From contig NZ_JABEDH010000001.1 of the NCBI RefSeq assembly GCF_029285175.1, positions 62,001 to 126,000 of the forward strand: a stretch of DNA of 64,000 nucleotides. Reading direction: 5' to 3'. Positions within the stretch are counted from its first letter, which is position 1. The number at the start of each line of letters is the position of its first letter. This document shows, piece by piece, positions 27,330-36,743 of the stretch. A model generated the notes under the pieces. That model ran no database searches. It was not told the DNA's origin and saw nothing but the letters and a program-made list of their open reading frames with translations. The position numbers were made by a program, and so were the translations under genes. The stretch is from Sulfitobacter sp. M05 (GTDB lineage: Bacteria > Pseudomonadota > Alphaproteobacteria > Rhodobacterales > Rhodobacteraceae).

Positions 27330-28121
27330 TCAGGCGGCGTGTGCGCCATCCGCCAGCGTTTTTACAAAAGCCAGAACATCCGCCACGCTGTCACCCGCAG
27401 CAATGCGCGCCACGATGGCAGAGCCGACAACGACGCCATCCGCCACGTCGGCAATCGCTTGTGACTTGGCAGGCGTGTTCACACCGAAACCGACAATAAC
27501 TGGCAACCCGCTGGCTTCACGGATGCGGACAACCTCCGGGGCCACATCGCCGGCTTCCGCCTCGGCAGACCCAGTGATGCCGGTGATCGACACGTAATAG
27601 ACAAAGCCGGAGGTGTTTTGCACCACACGAGGCAGCCGGTCGTCATCTGTAGTCGGCGTGGCAAGGCGGATAAAGTTCAACCCGGCCTCTTGGGCGGGCA
27701 GACACAATTCGCTGTCTTCTTCGGGCGGGAGGTCTACAATGATCAGCCCGTCGATGCCTGCGTCTTTTGCGGCTTTCAGGAATTTTTCGACACCCATTGA
27801 ATAGATCGGGTTATAATATCCCATCAGGACAATCGGTGTAGTGTCATCTTCCTTGCGGAAGGCGCTGGCCATATCCAAGGTCTTGAGCAAGGTCATCCCG
27901 CCCTCAAGCGCCCGCTGGCCGGCAAGCTGGATCGTGGGGCCATCGGCCATCGGATCGGTGAAAGGCAAGCCCAGTTCGATAACGTCGACGCCAGCTGCAG
28001 GCAGGCCGCGCATGACCTCCAGCGAGGTTTCCATGTCAGGATCACCGGCCATGATGTATGACACAAAGGCTTTTTTCCCTTGCGCTTTGAGGTCGGCGAA
28101 TTTGGCATCGATACGGGTCAT
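27330..28121 (-). CDS. trpA: Tryptophan synthase alpha chain
   Basis: 263-residue TIM barrel cleaving indole-3-glycerol phosphate to indole and G3P. Catalytic Glu in [19 protein letters not shown] (~44-62) and Asp shortly after; phosphate loop [11 protein letters not shown]. Encoded far from trpB and on the opposite strand. No trpB-like gene adjoins it; ychF is divergent 218 bp away. Confidence 0.96.
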   Translation of the reverse strand: MTRIDAKFADLKAQGKKAFVSYIMAGDPDMETSLEVMRGLPAAGVDVIELGLPFTDPMADGPTIQLAGQRALEGGMTLLKTLDMASAFRKEDDTTPIVLMGYYNPIYSMGVEKFLKAAKDAGIDGLIIVDLPPEEDSELCLPAQEAGLNFIRLATPTTDDDRLPRVVQNTSGFVYYVSITGITGSAEAEAGDVAPEVVRIREASGLPVIVGFGVNTPAKSQAIADVADGVVVGSAIVARIAAGDSVADVLAFVKTLADGAHAA

Positions 28122-28339
28122 GGGGCGGGCCTTTGCGTTTTGTATCCCCGTTCAATGGCGAACCTTGCGCCGGAAATCAATCTGTCACCTGCGCTATGGG
28201 GGCGGGAATTTTGCAAATTTGCGGGGCGCAAACCCGGAATATTCACGGCTGGGGGCCTGTCGGATGGTGCCAAACCCTTGCACCGCGCCCTGTCAGGCCA
28301 TAGGACAGCGCAAAATCTGCTGACGCAAGGATCAAGATC

Positions 28340-29437
28340 ATGGGTTTCAAAATGGGTATCGTGGGTCTGCCGAACGTCGGCAAATCGACCTTGTTTAACG
28401 CGCTAACTCGCACCGCTGCCGCACAGGCTGCGAATTTTCCATTCTGCACCATCGAGCCCAATGTGGGCGAAGTCGCCGTACCGGATGCGCGTCTGGATAA
28501 ACTGGCCGCAATTGCCACGTCAAAGTCGATCATTCCGACACGGATGACCTTCGTCGATATTGCGGGTCTGGTCAAAGGGGCCTCTAAAGGGGAGGGGCTT
28601 GGCAATCAGTTTCTGGCCAACATCCGCGAAACGGACGCCATCGCCCATGTGTTGCGCTGTTTTGAGGACGGCGATGTGACTCACGTCGAAGGGCGCGTCG
28701 ATCCGGTTGCAGATGCGGAAACGATTGATACCGAATTGATGCTGGCGGATCTGGAAAGCATCGAAAAACGCCGCGCGGGTCTGGTGCGTAAGATCAAAGG
28801 CAACGACAAGGATGCGGTGCAACAGGACCGTCTGCTGGGCATGGCGCAGGACGCGATCGAAGCAGGTAAGCCCGCCCGCACGGTCGAAGTGGATGAAGAT
28901 GACGCCAAGGCCTGGCGTATGCTGCAACTGCTGACGACCAAGCCGGTGCTTTATGTTTGCAACGTTGGCGAATCCGAAGCGGCCGAAGGCAACGCATTCT
29001 CGGCGGCGGTTGGTGAGATGGCGGCGGCGCAGGGCAATTCCCATGTCATTATCTCGGCGCAGATCGAGGAGGAGATCAGCCAGCTTGAAGATGACGAAGC
29101 CGAAATGTTCCTTGGCGAAATGGGTCTGGAAGAGGCCGGCCTTGATCGTCTTATCCGTGCTGGATACGAATTGCTGCACCTTGAAACCTATTTCACCGTC
29201 GGCCCGAAAGAAGCCCGGGCCTGGACCATCAAAGCAGGCACATCCGCACCCAAGGCTGCCGGGGTGATCCATGGTGATTTTGAAAAAGGGTTCATCCGGG
29301 CGGAGACAATTGCCTATGATGATTTTGTCGCGCTAGGCGGTGAAGGCCCCGCAAAAGAAGCCGGTAAGATGCGCGCCGAAGGTAAGGCTTATGTGGTGAA
29401 AGACGGGGATGTGTTGCACTTCCTGTTTAACACATAA
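28340..29437 (+). CDS. ychF: Redox-regulated ATPase YchF (Obg family)
   Basis: 365 residues. N-terminal G domain with G1 [14 protein letters not shown] (~8-21) and [20 protein letters not shown], a helical insertion, and a C-terminal TGS domain ([40 protein letters not shown]). YchF prefers ATP, binds ribosomes and is linked to oxidative stress. AAGGATC precedes the ATG. Confidence 0.96.
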   Translation: MGFKMGIVGLPNVGKSTLFNALTRTAAAQAANFPFCTIEPNVGEVAVPDARLDKLAAIATSKSIIPTRMTFVDIAGLVKGASKGEGLGNQFLANIRETDAIAHVLRCFEDGDVTHVEGRVDPVADAETIDTELMLADLESIEKRRAGLVRKIKGNDKDAVQQDRLLGMAQDAIEAGKPARTVEVDEDDAKAWRMLQLLTTKPVLYVCNVGESEAAEGNAFSAAVGEMAAAQGNSHVIISAQIEEEISQLEDDEAEMFLGEMGLEEAGLDRLIRAGYELLHLETYFTVGPKEARAWTIKAGTSAPKAAGVIHGDFEKGFIRAETIAYDDFVALGGEGPAKEAGKMRAEGKAYVVKDGDVLHFLFNT

Positions 29438-29472
29438 GAGCGACCAAACCGATCTAATACATCTTTGCAAGC

Positions 29473-29510
29473 GACCTGAGCACCATGCATGTGTTCAGGT
29501 CGTTTTTTTG
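29473..29510 (+). terminator. Intrinsic terminator of ychF
   Basis: Stem CGACCTGA-G-CAC / GTG-T-TCAGGTCG with a 7-nt loop and a run of seven T, 36 bp after the ychF stop. Confidence 0.9.
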
Positions 29511-29663
29511 TTCACAGATGTGGAAATGCGTTAACTAGAGGTTAACCATCTATCTCCAAATTGCCTCAATCGTGGATTGCATCGTCACGATTTGACCCCA
29601 AAACGAAAGGAAAAAGGGGCCAATTCAAAGCAACCAGTGTTGTTTTTAGCTAGTGAAGAGGCA

Positions 29664-30869
29664 ATGATGAGAACCTATCCCATTCCGTTCAATGAAGAAG
29701 CGCGCGTGGCAGCCGTGCAAAACGTTCCCGGTCTCACAAGAGACAATCAAGAGGTATTTGACAGTCTGTGCTACGCCACCGCGGCCCTGCTGGATTGTCC
29801 TATAGCGCACATAAGTGTCATTGAAGAAGATATGCAATGGTACAAGAGTGTCATTGGTATCGAACTGGCAGATATGCCCAAGTGCAATTCATTCTGCACC
29901 CACACGATCATGTCGGAGGCACCGATGGTCGTCACAGACCTCAGCTTGGATCCGAAGTTCAAAGAACATCCGATGGTGCGCGAAGGCGGGCCACAGGCAC
30001 GGTTTTATGCGGGCGTACCACTCGTTCTGTCGTCAGGATACCGTTTCGGCAGTCTTTGCGCGCTGGATGTGGTGCCCCATGACATGCCAGATGGCAAAAC
30101 GCTTAAGGTCCTTGAACACCTTGGGAAATCAGTGGTTGCCGCTCTTGAAAAAGCACCGGCGGAGCCTGCGGCAGAGGAAACCGATCAAGGGCATGCAACC
30201 TTTCTTACACTGGTGGGGCATGAACTGCGCACACCACTGACCATCGTGAATGGCGGCCTGCGCCTACTTGAAAACAAGCTGGAAGATAACCTGACCAAAC
30301 GCTTGGCGCGTAGTTCGATCAATTCAACGGACCACCTTGCCAAGCTGGTCGAATCCATTCTGAAATTCAGCAACATGGCAACCGGTGAATTGCAGCTGAA
30401 CGAACAGGCCATAGACCTTAGCAACCTATTGCAAGAGATCGGGGAAGCGCACGCCCCCACAATTGCGGACGGTGGCAAAACACTGCGTTCGTTTGAACCG
30501 CAGATGACAGAGACGGTCCTGCTTGATCCCGAACATATGAATATCTGCGTCGCCTCGCTCTTGCTGAATTCGTTTTTGCATGGCGGCAATGTGATTGATC
30601 TGTCCTGCAAGCTTGATCCAAACGGCGACATTGAAATTATGGTCACGGATGATGGCAACATTGACGAGAACCTGGATCTGGCCGAGCTTTACCGCCCCTT
30701 CATCGTTGGCGGCAACGTGGAGCAGCGCGACACAAAGGGTGGCCTTGGTCTTGGCCTTCCAATGACGCGCAAGTTGGTCGAGCTGCATGGCGGCGAGTTT
30801 GAAGTCAGAGCAAACCCCAGTAACACCGAAGCCTGCATTCGCCTGCCCCGTTGGCGCCTCGCGCAATAG
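29664..30869 (+). CDS. Cytoplasmic GAF-domain sensor histidine kinase (orphan)
   Basis: 401 residues, no membrane segment. GAF domain (~20-165: LDCPIAHISVIEEDMQWYKS, KCNSFCTHTI, FYAGVPLVLSSGYRFGSLCALD). HisKA with H186 (LVGHELRTPLTIVNGG). HATPase_c with G1-like VTDDG and G2 GGLGLGLPMTRKLVELHGGEF; the N-box region (SLLLNSFLHGG) is atypical. The cysteines in the GAF domain (C74, C78) could support redox or ligand sensing, but this is inference. No response regulator adjoins. Start with GAAGAGG upstream; 29667 is an equal alternative. Confidence 0.88.
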   Translation: MMRTYPIPFNEEARVAAVQNVPGLTRDNQEVFDSLCYATAALLDCPIAHISVIEEDMQWYKSVIGIELADMPKCNSFCTHTIMSEAPMVVTDLSLDPKFKEHPMVREGGPQARFYAGVPLVLSSGYRFGSLCALDVVPHDMPDGKTLKVLEHLGKSVVAALEKAPAEPAAEETDQGHATFLTLVGHELRTPLTIVNGGLRLLENKLEDNLTKRLARSSINSTDHLAKLVESILKFSNMATGELQLNEQAIDLSNLLQEIGEAHAPTIADGGKTLRSFEPQMTETVLLDPEHMNICVASLLLNSFLHGGNVIDLSCKLDPNGDIEIMVTDDGNIDENLDLAELYRPFIVGGNVEQRDTKGGLGLGLPMTRKLVELHGGEFEVRANPSNTEACIRLPRWRLAQ

Positions 30870-30879
30870 TGATGAGCCC

Positions 30880-30901
30880 GGGGTAGAGGCACTTCTGCCC
30901 C
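30880..30901 (+). terminator. Hairpin after the histidine kinase gene
   Basis: Stem GGGGTAGA / TCTGCCCC (one G-T pair), 6-nt loop, 10 bp after the stop codon. It lacks a T-tract, so factor-independent termination is uncertain. Confidence 0.4.
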
Positions 30902-31051
30902 GATGCGTTGCAAAATGAAGGGGCTTGCAGCGCGCTCTATCAGGAACAGGGCAAAACCCTGCTTCTGACTTGGTCGAGACCCCAGGGCTGTTGGCTTGAC
31001 AAACAACCGCTTTGGCGCGTTGCCTGTGGGAAACCATAGAAAGGCCTGCAA

Positions 31052-32011
31052 ATGAAAACGCGTCTGACCGAGATGCTCGGCATCAAACATCCTGTGATAC
31101 AGGCCCCAATGGCTTTTGCGGCTGGCGGGGCATTGGCCGCGGCGGCAACAAAGGGCGGGGCGCTGGGCATGATCGGAGGCGGGTATGGTGACCCGGAATG
31201 GATAGACGCACAGTTCAATATCGCCGGCGCGGCGCGGATCGGATGCGGTTTCATCACATGGAGACTGGCAGAACAGCCGACTGTGCTGGATCGGGTGTTG
31301 GAGCGTCAGCCAGCTGCAGTTTTCCTGTCCTTTGGTAACCCAGCACCCTATGTCGACCGAATTTTGGGCGCGGGGGCTGCGTTGATCTGTCAAGTTCAGA
31401 CGTTAAAGGATGCCCGCCACGCAATGGACGTCGGCGCGCAGATCATCGTGGCACAAGGCGGCGAGGCGGGCGGCCACGGAGAGGGGCGGGGCACGCTCAC
31501 CTTGGTTCCTGAAATCGCGGATGAGATCGCCAGACGCAACACTGATATCGCTTTGGTGGCGGCGGGCGGGATCGCGGACGGGCGCGGTCTGGCGGCCTCG
31601 GTGATGTTGGGGGCTGATGGGGTTGTTGTGGGAACGCGGTATTGGGCCTCTGGCGAGGCGCTGGTGCATCCACGCATCCTTGCGGATTCCCTACATGCCA
31701 GTGGGGATGACACCATTCGGACCCGTGTTCTGGATATTGTCAGAGGTTATGACTGGCCGCAGCGCTATTCTGTGCGGGCGCGGAAGAATGAATTTGTTGA
31801 GAAATGGCATGACGCAGAGGCTGGATTGCGCCGCGATTTAGGGCCACAGACGGCACTATGGGACAAGGCCAACACGCAGGGGGACCCATCCATCGCCGCG
31901 GCGTTTGTGGGCGAGGGGCTTGGGTTGATCCATAACGCATCACCAGCCGAAGGGATCGCCGCGCAAATTGTGGAGCAGGCGGCTGCGCTTTTGTTAAAGG
32001 CGGGCAGCTAG
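31052..32011 (+). CDS. Nitronate monooxygenase family flavoprotein
   Basis: 319 residues of the NMO/2-nitropropane dioxygenase TIM-barrel family: HPVIQAPMAFAAGGALAAA at the start, VAQGGEAGGHGEGRG (catalytic-His region, ~145-157) and VAAGGIADGRGLAASVMLGADGVVVGTRY (FMN phosphate site). Oxidises alkyl nitronates in known members; many bacterial homologues have unknown substrates. Followed by msrA about 100 bp downstream. Confidence 0.88.
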   Translation: MKTRLTEMLGIKHPVIQAPMAFAAGGALAAAATKGGALGMIGGGYGDPEWIDAQFNIAGAARIGCGFITWRLAEQPTVLDRVLERQPAAVFLSFGNPAPYVDRILGAGAALICQVQTLKDARHAMDVGAQIIVAQGGEAGGHGEGRGTLTLVPEIADEIARRNTDIALVAAGGIADGRGLAASVMLGADGVVVGTRYWASGEALVHPRILADSLHASGDDTIRTRVLDIVRGYDWPQRYSVRARKNEFVEKWHDAEAGLRRDLGPQTALWDKANTQGDPSIAAAFVGEGLGLIHNASPAEGIAAQIVEQAAALLLKAGS

Positions 32012-32114
32012 GCATTGGCGTCAGGGGCGACCCGGTTTGCAGCGTGGCGATGTTCAAGGACGGTAGCGTCCATGCGGGTGCTTTCCCAGCAAGGCTTTTA
32101 AGAGAAGGACAAAG

Positions 32115-32612
32115 ATGCGGATTGGGTTTGGAGGGGGGTGCCATTGGTGTACCGAGGCCGTATTTCAGAGTCTTAGGGGGCTTTCACAGGTGCGTCAGGG
32201 TTTTGTCCTGTCGGACCCGCCGGACGACACTTGGTCCGAAGCGGTCGAAGTCGAGTTTGACCCTGACAGAATTACGCTTAAGGATCTCGTGACGGTTCAC
32301 TTGGCGACCCATGCCAGTGCCTCTGATCACAAAATGCGGGGCAAATATCGCAGCGCGGTCTATGTGCAGGACTCCGACGGACAAACCTTCGTCGGGGAAC
32401 TGATCGCGGCGCTGAGCATCGAAGTGGATACCCCGTTTGTTACCCGCGCGCTAATTCATCGCGGGTTCAAACCATCGGACGTGCGGTTTCATGACTATTA
32501 TAAATCTGGCCCCGAGAAGCCGTTTTGCCAGACTTACATCGACCCCAAGCTTGCAAAGCTGCGCCGTAAATTCAGCGGCCTGCTCAAGCCGGATGGCGCG
32601 CCGGGGCAGTAA
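32115..32612 (+). CDS. msrA: Peptide methionine-S-sulfoxide reductase (MsrA), variant motif
   Basis: 165 residues. The active-site motif is FGGGCHWCTEAVFQ instead of the usual GCFWG, and the nucleophilic Cys is kept. HASASDHKMRGKYRSAVYV matches the GTDxGxQYRS region in divergent form, and a later Cys in KPFCQTYIDPKLAKLRRKF may resolve the disulfide. Repairs oxidised Met in the cytoplasm. Short divergent branch of MsrA. AAGGA upstream of the ATG. Confidence 0.85.
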   Translation: MRIGFGGGCHWCTEAVFQSLRGLSQVRQGFVLSDPPDDTWSEAVEVEFDPDRITLKDLVTVHLATHASASDHKMRGKYRSAVYVQDSDGQTFVGELIAALSIEVDTPFVTRALIHRGFKPSDVRFHDYYKSGPEKPFCQTYIDPKLAKLRRKFSGLLKPDGAPGQ

Positions 32613-32966
32613 GCTCTATCGTCAACAGCGCATTTGGGATCATAGATCGGCCCCCCTAACACTTCAGCGTCATGGAACCTATCCAGAATTTCCACCTGCA
32701 ACGCCATGCCTGGTGCCACGTTTTCATCGGAAACACTGCCCCTAGTCGCCATCTAGGTCAACGAAGCCGATCGTGGTGGATACGTATCTGATGCCTGCGC
32801 CCGGCACGGCTGAGCGGAACGATTGCGGAACGTCCTGCACGGATTTTGCACGGTTTTTCTGTGCAGTCCGGGGCAATTCAAATCAAATTGAACTAATTCA
32901 TAATTGAGGGTTAAAGCCTATTCCTCACCGCGCCCTTTGAATTTCTGTTTAAAATCATTGGGTGGG
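32613..32966. other. Intergenic region between msrA and tRNA-Ser
   Basis: 354 bases without a credible gene. It contains a small inverted repeat CTGCAC...GTGCAG with a T-rich loop near 32835-32867 and becomes AT-rich toward 32920. Nothing else recognised. Confidence 0.4.
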
Positions 32967-33056
32967 TGGCGGAGACGAAGGGATTCGAACCCTCGAGACC
33001 CTTCCGGGCCTACTCCCTTAGCAGGGGAGCGCCTTCGACCACTCGGCCACGTCTCC
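32967..33056 (-). tRNA. tRNA-Ser (anticodon GCU)
   Basis: 90 nt including an encoded CCA. Acceptor stem GGAGACG / CGTCTCC with G discriminator; D-arm GTGGCCGAGTGG; anticodon stem-loop CTCCCCTGCTAAGGGAG giving GCU (reads AGC/AGU); long class II variable arm TAGGCCCGGAAGGGTCTCG; T-arm GGGTTCGAATCCC. All parts pair properly. No integrase or integrated element adjoins. Confidence 0.97.
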
Positions 33057-33447
33057 GCTGACCGCTATACAAGGGGATTTTACCCTTGAACAAGGGCAAA
33101 ACCGACAGAAACTGAAAAAACCGCATTCGGCATCGCAAACCTGACGCGAACCAACCGCTGTTTGCGCGCGTCGTCGTCGAAGGTTGGTGGGTGTTTCTTT
33201 GGAGTTTGCGGGGCTGAACCGTGGCTTTAGCGGCTGGCGCGCTTGTTGGGTAACAGGCTTGTGCAGCAGGGGGGCAGGCGCGGGAAAGTGCAGGGTTGCG
33301 TTGCCAACTCATACAGAAGATACAGCTTGGAGTTGAGTAGAAAAAGGGGATAACAGTTGACCCGCACCGCTGTCTGTTTCTAGCTTGTTACAAAGCACGC
33401 GTAGAATGGCGCGCGTTGACACACGCATTCGACCTGGGGGTTCAAAA
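33057..33447. other. Intergenic region upstream of the dipeptide-type importer operon
   Basis: 391 bases holding the tRNA-Ser promoter side and the operon promoter. A possible sigma-70-like site is TTGACC (33357-33362), 18-nt spacer, TAGCTT (33381-33386). No coding frame is convincing; a minus-strand frame here overlaps the tRNA. Confidence 0.35.
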
Positions 33448-34929
33448 ATGCATATTCAAAAATCAATCCAATTCACCGCTTTTGCGTTGGCCTTTGGCCT
33501 GAGCGTGACAACCGCTGCGGCAGCGGACCTTGTGATCGGTATGCAGCAGGAGCCGACATCGCTTGATCCTACGTCCGATGCGACTGCCTCGATCGACGGG
33601 ATGATGACCCAGAACGTCTATGAATCCCTGACCATCGTTTCGGAAAACGGTGAGGTACAGCCTAACCTCGCAACCAGCTGGGAGGTTTCCGAGGATGGGC
33701 TGACCTATACTTTTGCCCTGACAGATGCAGCGCAGTTCCATGACGGCACCGCGTTCGACGCCCAAGATGTCATCTTTTCCTTCAACCGTGCCATGGCCGA
33801 GGACAGCGTGAACCCCTCGAAAGGTATTTTCAAACCGATCGACAGTGTTACGGCGCTGGATGCGCGAACGGTGCAAATCAAGCTTAAGAACAAGGATGCC
33901 TTTTTCCTGTTCAATATGGGGCAGGGCGACAGCGCCATTGTCGCGTCGGAAACGGTGGATACCAATAATGCCAAGCCGGTGGGGACCGGCCCGTTCAAAT
34001 TCGACAGCTGGACACGCGGCGACCGTTTGACGCTGGTCAAAAACCCCGACCACCGTGATGCCGCAATGGTCGCGCTGGACAAGGTGACCTACCGGTTTAT
34101 CTCTGACCCCGCTGCGGCCACGGCGGCAATGATGGCGGAAGAGCTGGACGCCTTTCCGGGGTTTCCCGCGCCAGAGTTGCTGGAGCAGTTCGAAGCCGAT
34201 CCGCGTTTCCGGGTCAATCTGGGCAGCACTGAGGGCGAAGTGATCCTTGCGATGAACAACGCCAAGCCGCCGTTTGACAATATCGAGGTGCGGCGCGCAA
34301 TTTCCACCGCGATCAACCGTGACGAGATTATTGACGGTGCCATGTATGGCAAGGCGACCCCGATCGGCAGTTTTTATCCACCGCATGGCAAGGCCTATGT
34401 TGATCTGACGGATGCCTATCCTACCGATACGGCCAAGGCGAAGGAGATGTTCGAAGCGGCTGGCGTTGTGGGCACCACGATGACCCTGCGCGTGCCGCCA
34501 TTCCCCTATGCGACGCGCTCTGCCGAGATCATTCAGGCGCAGTTGTCGGATGCCGGTATTGATGCAAAAGTCGAGAATGTCGAATGGGGGTTCTGGATCG
34601 ACGAGATCTACAAGAAACAGAATTACGACATGACCATCATCGCCCATACCAGCCCGAACGACATGGGCAACTTTGCCCGTGGACCGAAATATTTCTACGG
34701 ATATGATGATCCCAAAATGACCGCCCTCTGGGAAGAAATTTCTACCGAGGTAGATGCGGACAAGCGTGATATGCTGTTGAAAGAAGGCCAGAAATACCTG
34801 TCGGATCAGGCGGTCCATGGCTTCTTGTTCCAACTGCCGCTGTTGGGCGTTTTCCGCAACGAGGTACAGGGCTACTGGTCGTCCGCGCCGGTGCTTTATA
34901 CGCCGCTCAAGGGTGTTTCAAAGAACTGA
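33448..34929 (+). CDS. ABC transporter substrate-binding protein, peptide/nickel (SBP_bac_5) family
   Basis: 493 residues with a Sec signal peptide (to ~AAA-AD at 27) and no lipobox. The family 5 signature LATSWEVSEDGLTYTFALTDAAQFHDGTAFDAQDVIFSFNR is present. Captures its ligand in the periplasm for the permeases encoded next. Start MHIQKSIQ with GGGGG upstream. Family members bind peptides, nickel chelates, opines, glycosides or phospho-compounds; the linked hydrolases point to a phosphorylated ligand here (inference). Confidence 0.9.
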   Translation: MHIQKSIQFTAFALAFGLSVTTAAAADLVIGMQQEPTSLDPTSDATASIDGMMTQNVYESLTIVSENGEVQPNLATSWEVSEDGLTYTFALTDAAQFHDGTAFDAQDVIFSFNRAMAEDSVNPSKGIFKPIDSVTALDARTVQIKLKNKDAFFLFNMGQGDSAIVASETVDTNNAKPVGTGPFKFDSWTRGDRLTLVKNPDHRDAAMVALDKVTYRFISDPAAATAAMMAEELDAFPGFPAPELLEQFEADPRFRVNLGSTEGEVILAMNNAKPPFDNIEVRRAISTAINRDEIIDGAMYGKATPIGSFYPPHGKAYVDLTDAYPTDTAKAKEMFEAAGVVGTTMTLRVPPFPYATRSAEIIQAQLSDAGIDAKVENVEWGFWIDEIYKKQNYDMTIIAHTSPNDMGNFARGPKYFYGYDDPKMTALWEEISTEVDADKRDMLLKEGQKYLSDQAVHGFLFQLPLLGVFRNEVQGYWSSAPVLYTPLKGVSKN

Positions 34930-34982
34930 ATCACCAGGCAACATGGGGAGGGGCATTCCCCTCCCGCTAGGCGGTATCCGGT

Positions 34983-35927
34983 ATGAGTTATTTTCTGTTG
35001 CGCCGCACCATTGGGTTCCTTGCCACGCTTGTGGCTGTGTCGGTTGTCGTGTTTGCCGTGATGAATGTGCTGCCGGGCGATCCGGCGCTGACCATTCTTG
35101 GGCTGGATGCCACAGATGATGCTTTGGCAGCGTTGCGTGATGACCTTGGCCTTAACGATCCGCTGCTGGCGCGCTATTTTGGCTGGGTTGCCGGGGCGCT
35201 GGTCGGGGATTTTGGCACCAGCCATTCGTTCCGTGTGCCAGTGGCGGAATTGATTGCAGAACGCCTGCCAATGACCCTGTCGCTGGCGGTTGCCGGCATG
35301 ATCCTGACTTTGATCATCGCGCTGACGGTCGGCATTTATGCCGCGTCACACCATGGAAAGCCGGGGGATTGGATCACGATGTTCCTCAGCCAGCTGGGGA
35401 TTGCAATACCGGCCTTCTGGCTGTCGATCCTTTTGGTTCTACTCTTCGCTGTGAATCTGCGCTGGCTGCCGCCTGGCGGTTTTGCGGGCTGGTCTGACCC
35501 GGTTGCTGCTATGCGCTCACTTGTGCTGCCGACAGTGGCGCTGGCGCTTGTTCAATCGGCGGTGCTGGCGCGGGTCACCCGATCCTCGGCGCTTGAGGTG
35601 ATGCGACAGGATTTTACCCGCACGGCGCGTGCCTCTGGCTTTTCGCAACGTCGTATCCTGTGGCGACATGTGCTGCCCAACGCCTTGGTGCCGATTGTCA
35701 CAATTGTGGGGATGCAGTTTGCCGCCCTTGTCACGGGTACAATTGTTATTGAAAATGTCTTTTACCTTCCCGGTCTGGGGCGGTTGATTTTTCAGTCTAT
35801 CGCCAACCGTGATCTGCCGACTGTGCAGGCGTTGGTAATGCTGTTTGCGGTCATCGTGGTGACGGCCAATTTTGTCGTTGATCTGCTCTATGTGCTGATT
35901 GATCCACGCCTGAAAGCCCGCACATGA
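34983..35927 (+). CDS. ABC transporter permease, DppB type
   Basis: 314 residues, about six membrane segments, N-terminal RRTIGFLATLVAVSVVVFAVMNVLPGDPA typical of DppB, and the EAA loop RTARASGFSQRRILWRHVLPNALVP (~221-245). Overlaps the next permease by 4 bp. Forms a heterodimeric channel with the DppC-type partner. Confidence 0.93.
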   Translation: MSYFLLRRTIGFLATLVAVSVVVFAVMNVLPGDPALTILGLDATDDALAALRDDLGLNDPLLARYFGWVAGALVGDFGTSHSFRVPVAELIAERLPMTLSLAVAGMILTLIIALTVGIYAASHHGKPGDWITMFLSQLGIAIPAFWLSILLVLLFAVNLRWLPPGGFAGWSDPVAAMRSLVLPTVALALVQSAVLARVTRSSALEVMRQDFTRTARASGFSQRRILWRHVLPNALVPIVTIVGMQFAALVTGTIVIENVFYLPGLGRLIFQSIANRDLPTVQALVMLFAVIVVTANFVVDLLYVLIDPRLKART

Positions 35928-36742
35928 AACAGCTTCCGGCAAATTTTATCATCGGAGCAGTATTGGTTGCATTCGTGGTTGGTGTCGCGGCCTTATCATT
36001 GATCTGGACACCACATGACCCGACCGATCTGAACATTCGTGCCAAGTTTGGTGCCCCCAGCCACGTGAACTGGCTAGGCACCGATCAGCTGGGACGGGAT
36101 CTCGTCAGCCAGTTGATGGCGGCGGCGCGCAATTCGATGACTGTTGCCCTTGTTGCGGTGCTGCTGGGGGGATCCATTGGGGTGGCCCTTGGTTTGCTGG
36201 CATCGGCGATTGGCGGCTGGGTCGAGGACATCGTGATGCGACTGGCCGACCTTGGCTTTGCCTTTCCGGCCCTGTTGTTTGCGATCATGCTGGCGGCTGT
36301 TTTTGGGCCGTCGCTGACCAATGCAGTGCTTGCTATTGCCTTTATCAACATTCCGATCTTTGCCCGTGTCGCGCGGGCCTCCGGCAACCAGATATGGACC
36401 CGTGAATATGTGCTGGCGGCGCGCGCGGCAGGGATGAACAAGTTTACCATCACCCTTGACCATATTCTGCCGAACATTGCAGCGGCAGTGATCGTTCAGG
36501 CCACGATAGAATTTGCCGTGGCGATACTGGCCGAGGCGGCTTTGTCCTATTTGGGGCTGGGGGCGCAGCCGCCTGCGTCAAGCTGGGGGCGTATGTTGTC
36601 TGAGGCGCAGACGCTGATGTATCTGGCACCCGAGTTGGCGATTTATCCCGGTCTGTGCATCGTGACTGCGGTGCTGGGGTTCGGCCTGCTGGGCGATGGT
36701 CTGCGTGACATGACGGATCCGCGACTGGCAAGGGCGCGCTGA
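35924..36742 (+). CDS. ABC transporter permease, DppC type
   Basis: 272 residues, about six membrane segments, with the DppC hallmark HVNWLGTDQLGRDLVSQLMAAARNSM (~45-70) and EAA loop LAARAAGMNKFTITLDHILPNIAAAV. One base separates it from the first ATPase gene. Confidence 0.93.
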   Translation: MKQLPANFIIGAVLVAFVVGVAALSLIWTPHDPTDLNIRAKFGAPSHVNWLGTDQLGRDLVSQLMAAARNSMTVALVAVLLGGSIGVALGLLASAIGGWVEDIVMRLADLGFAFPALLFAIMLAAVFGPSLTNAVLAIAFINIPIFARVARASGNQIWTREYVLAARAAGMNKFTITLDHILPNIAAAVIVQATIEFAVAILAEAALSYLGLGAQPPASSWGRMLSEAQTLMYLAPELAIYPGLCIVTAVLGFGLLGDGLRDMTDPRLARAR

Positions 36743-36743
36743 T

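Noticed and set aside
30426-31037. 203-codon minus-strand frame under the histidine kinase 3' end
   Set aside because: Antisense to the HATPase domain; composition is typical of a mirror frame.
32534-32752. 72-codon minus-strand frame at the msrA 3' end
   Set aside because: It mostly overlaps msrA in antisense, with no homology or start signal.
32967-33056. tRNA-Ser as an integration site for a genomic island
   Set aside because: No integrase, direct repeat of the tRNA 3' end or change in composition was seen on either side.
33010-33312. 100-codon minus-strand frame
   Set aside because: It overlaps tRNA-Ser and has biased, non-protein-like composition with no RBS.
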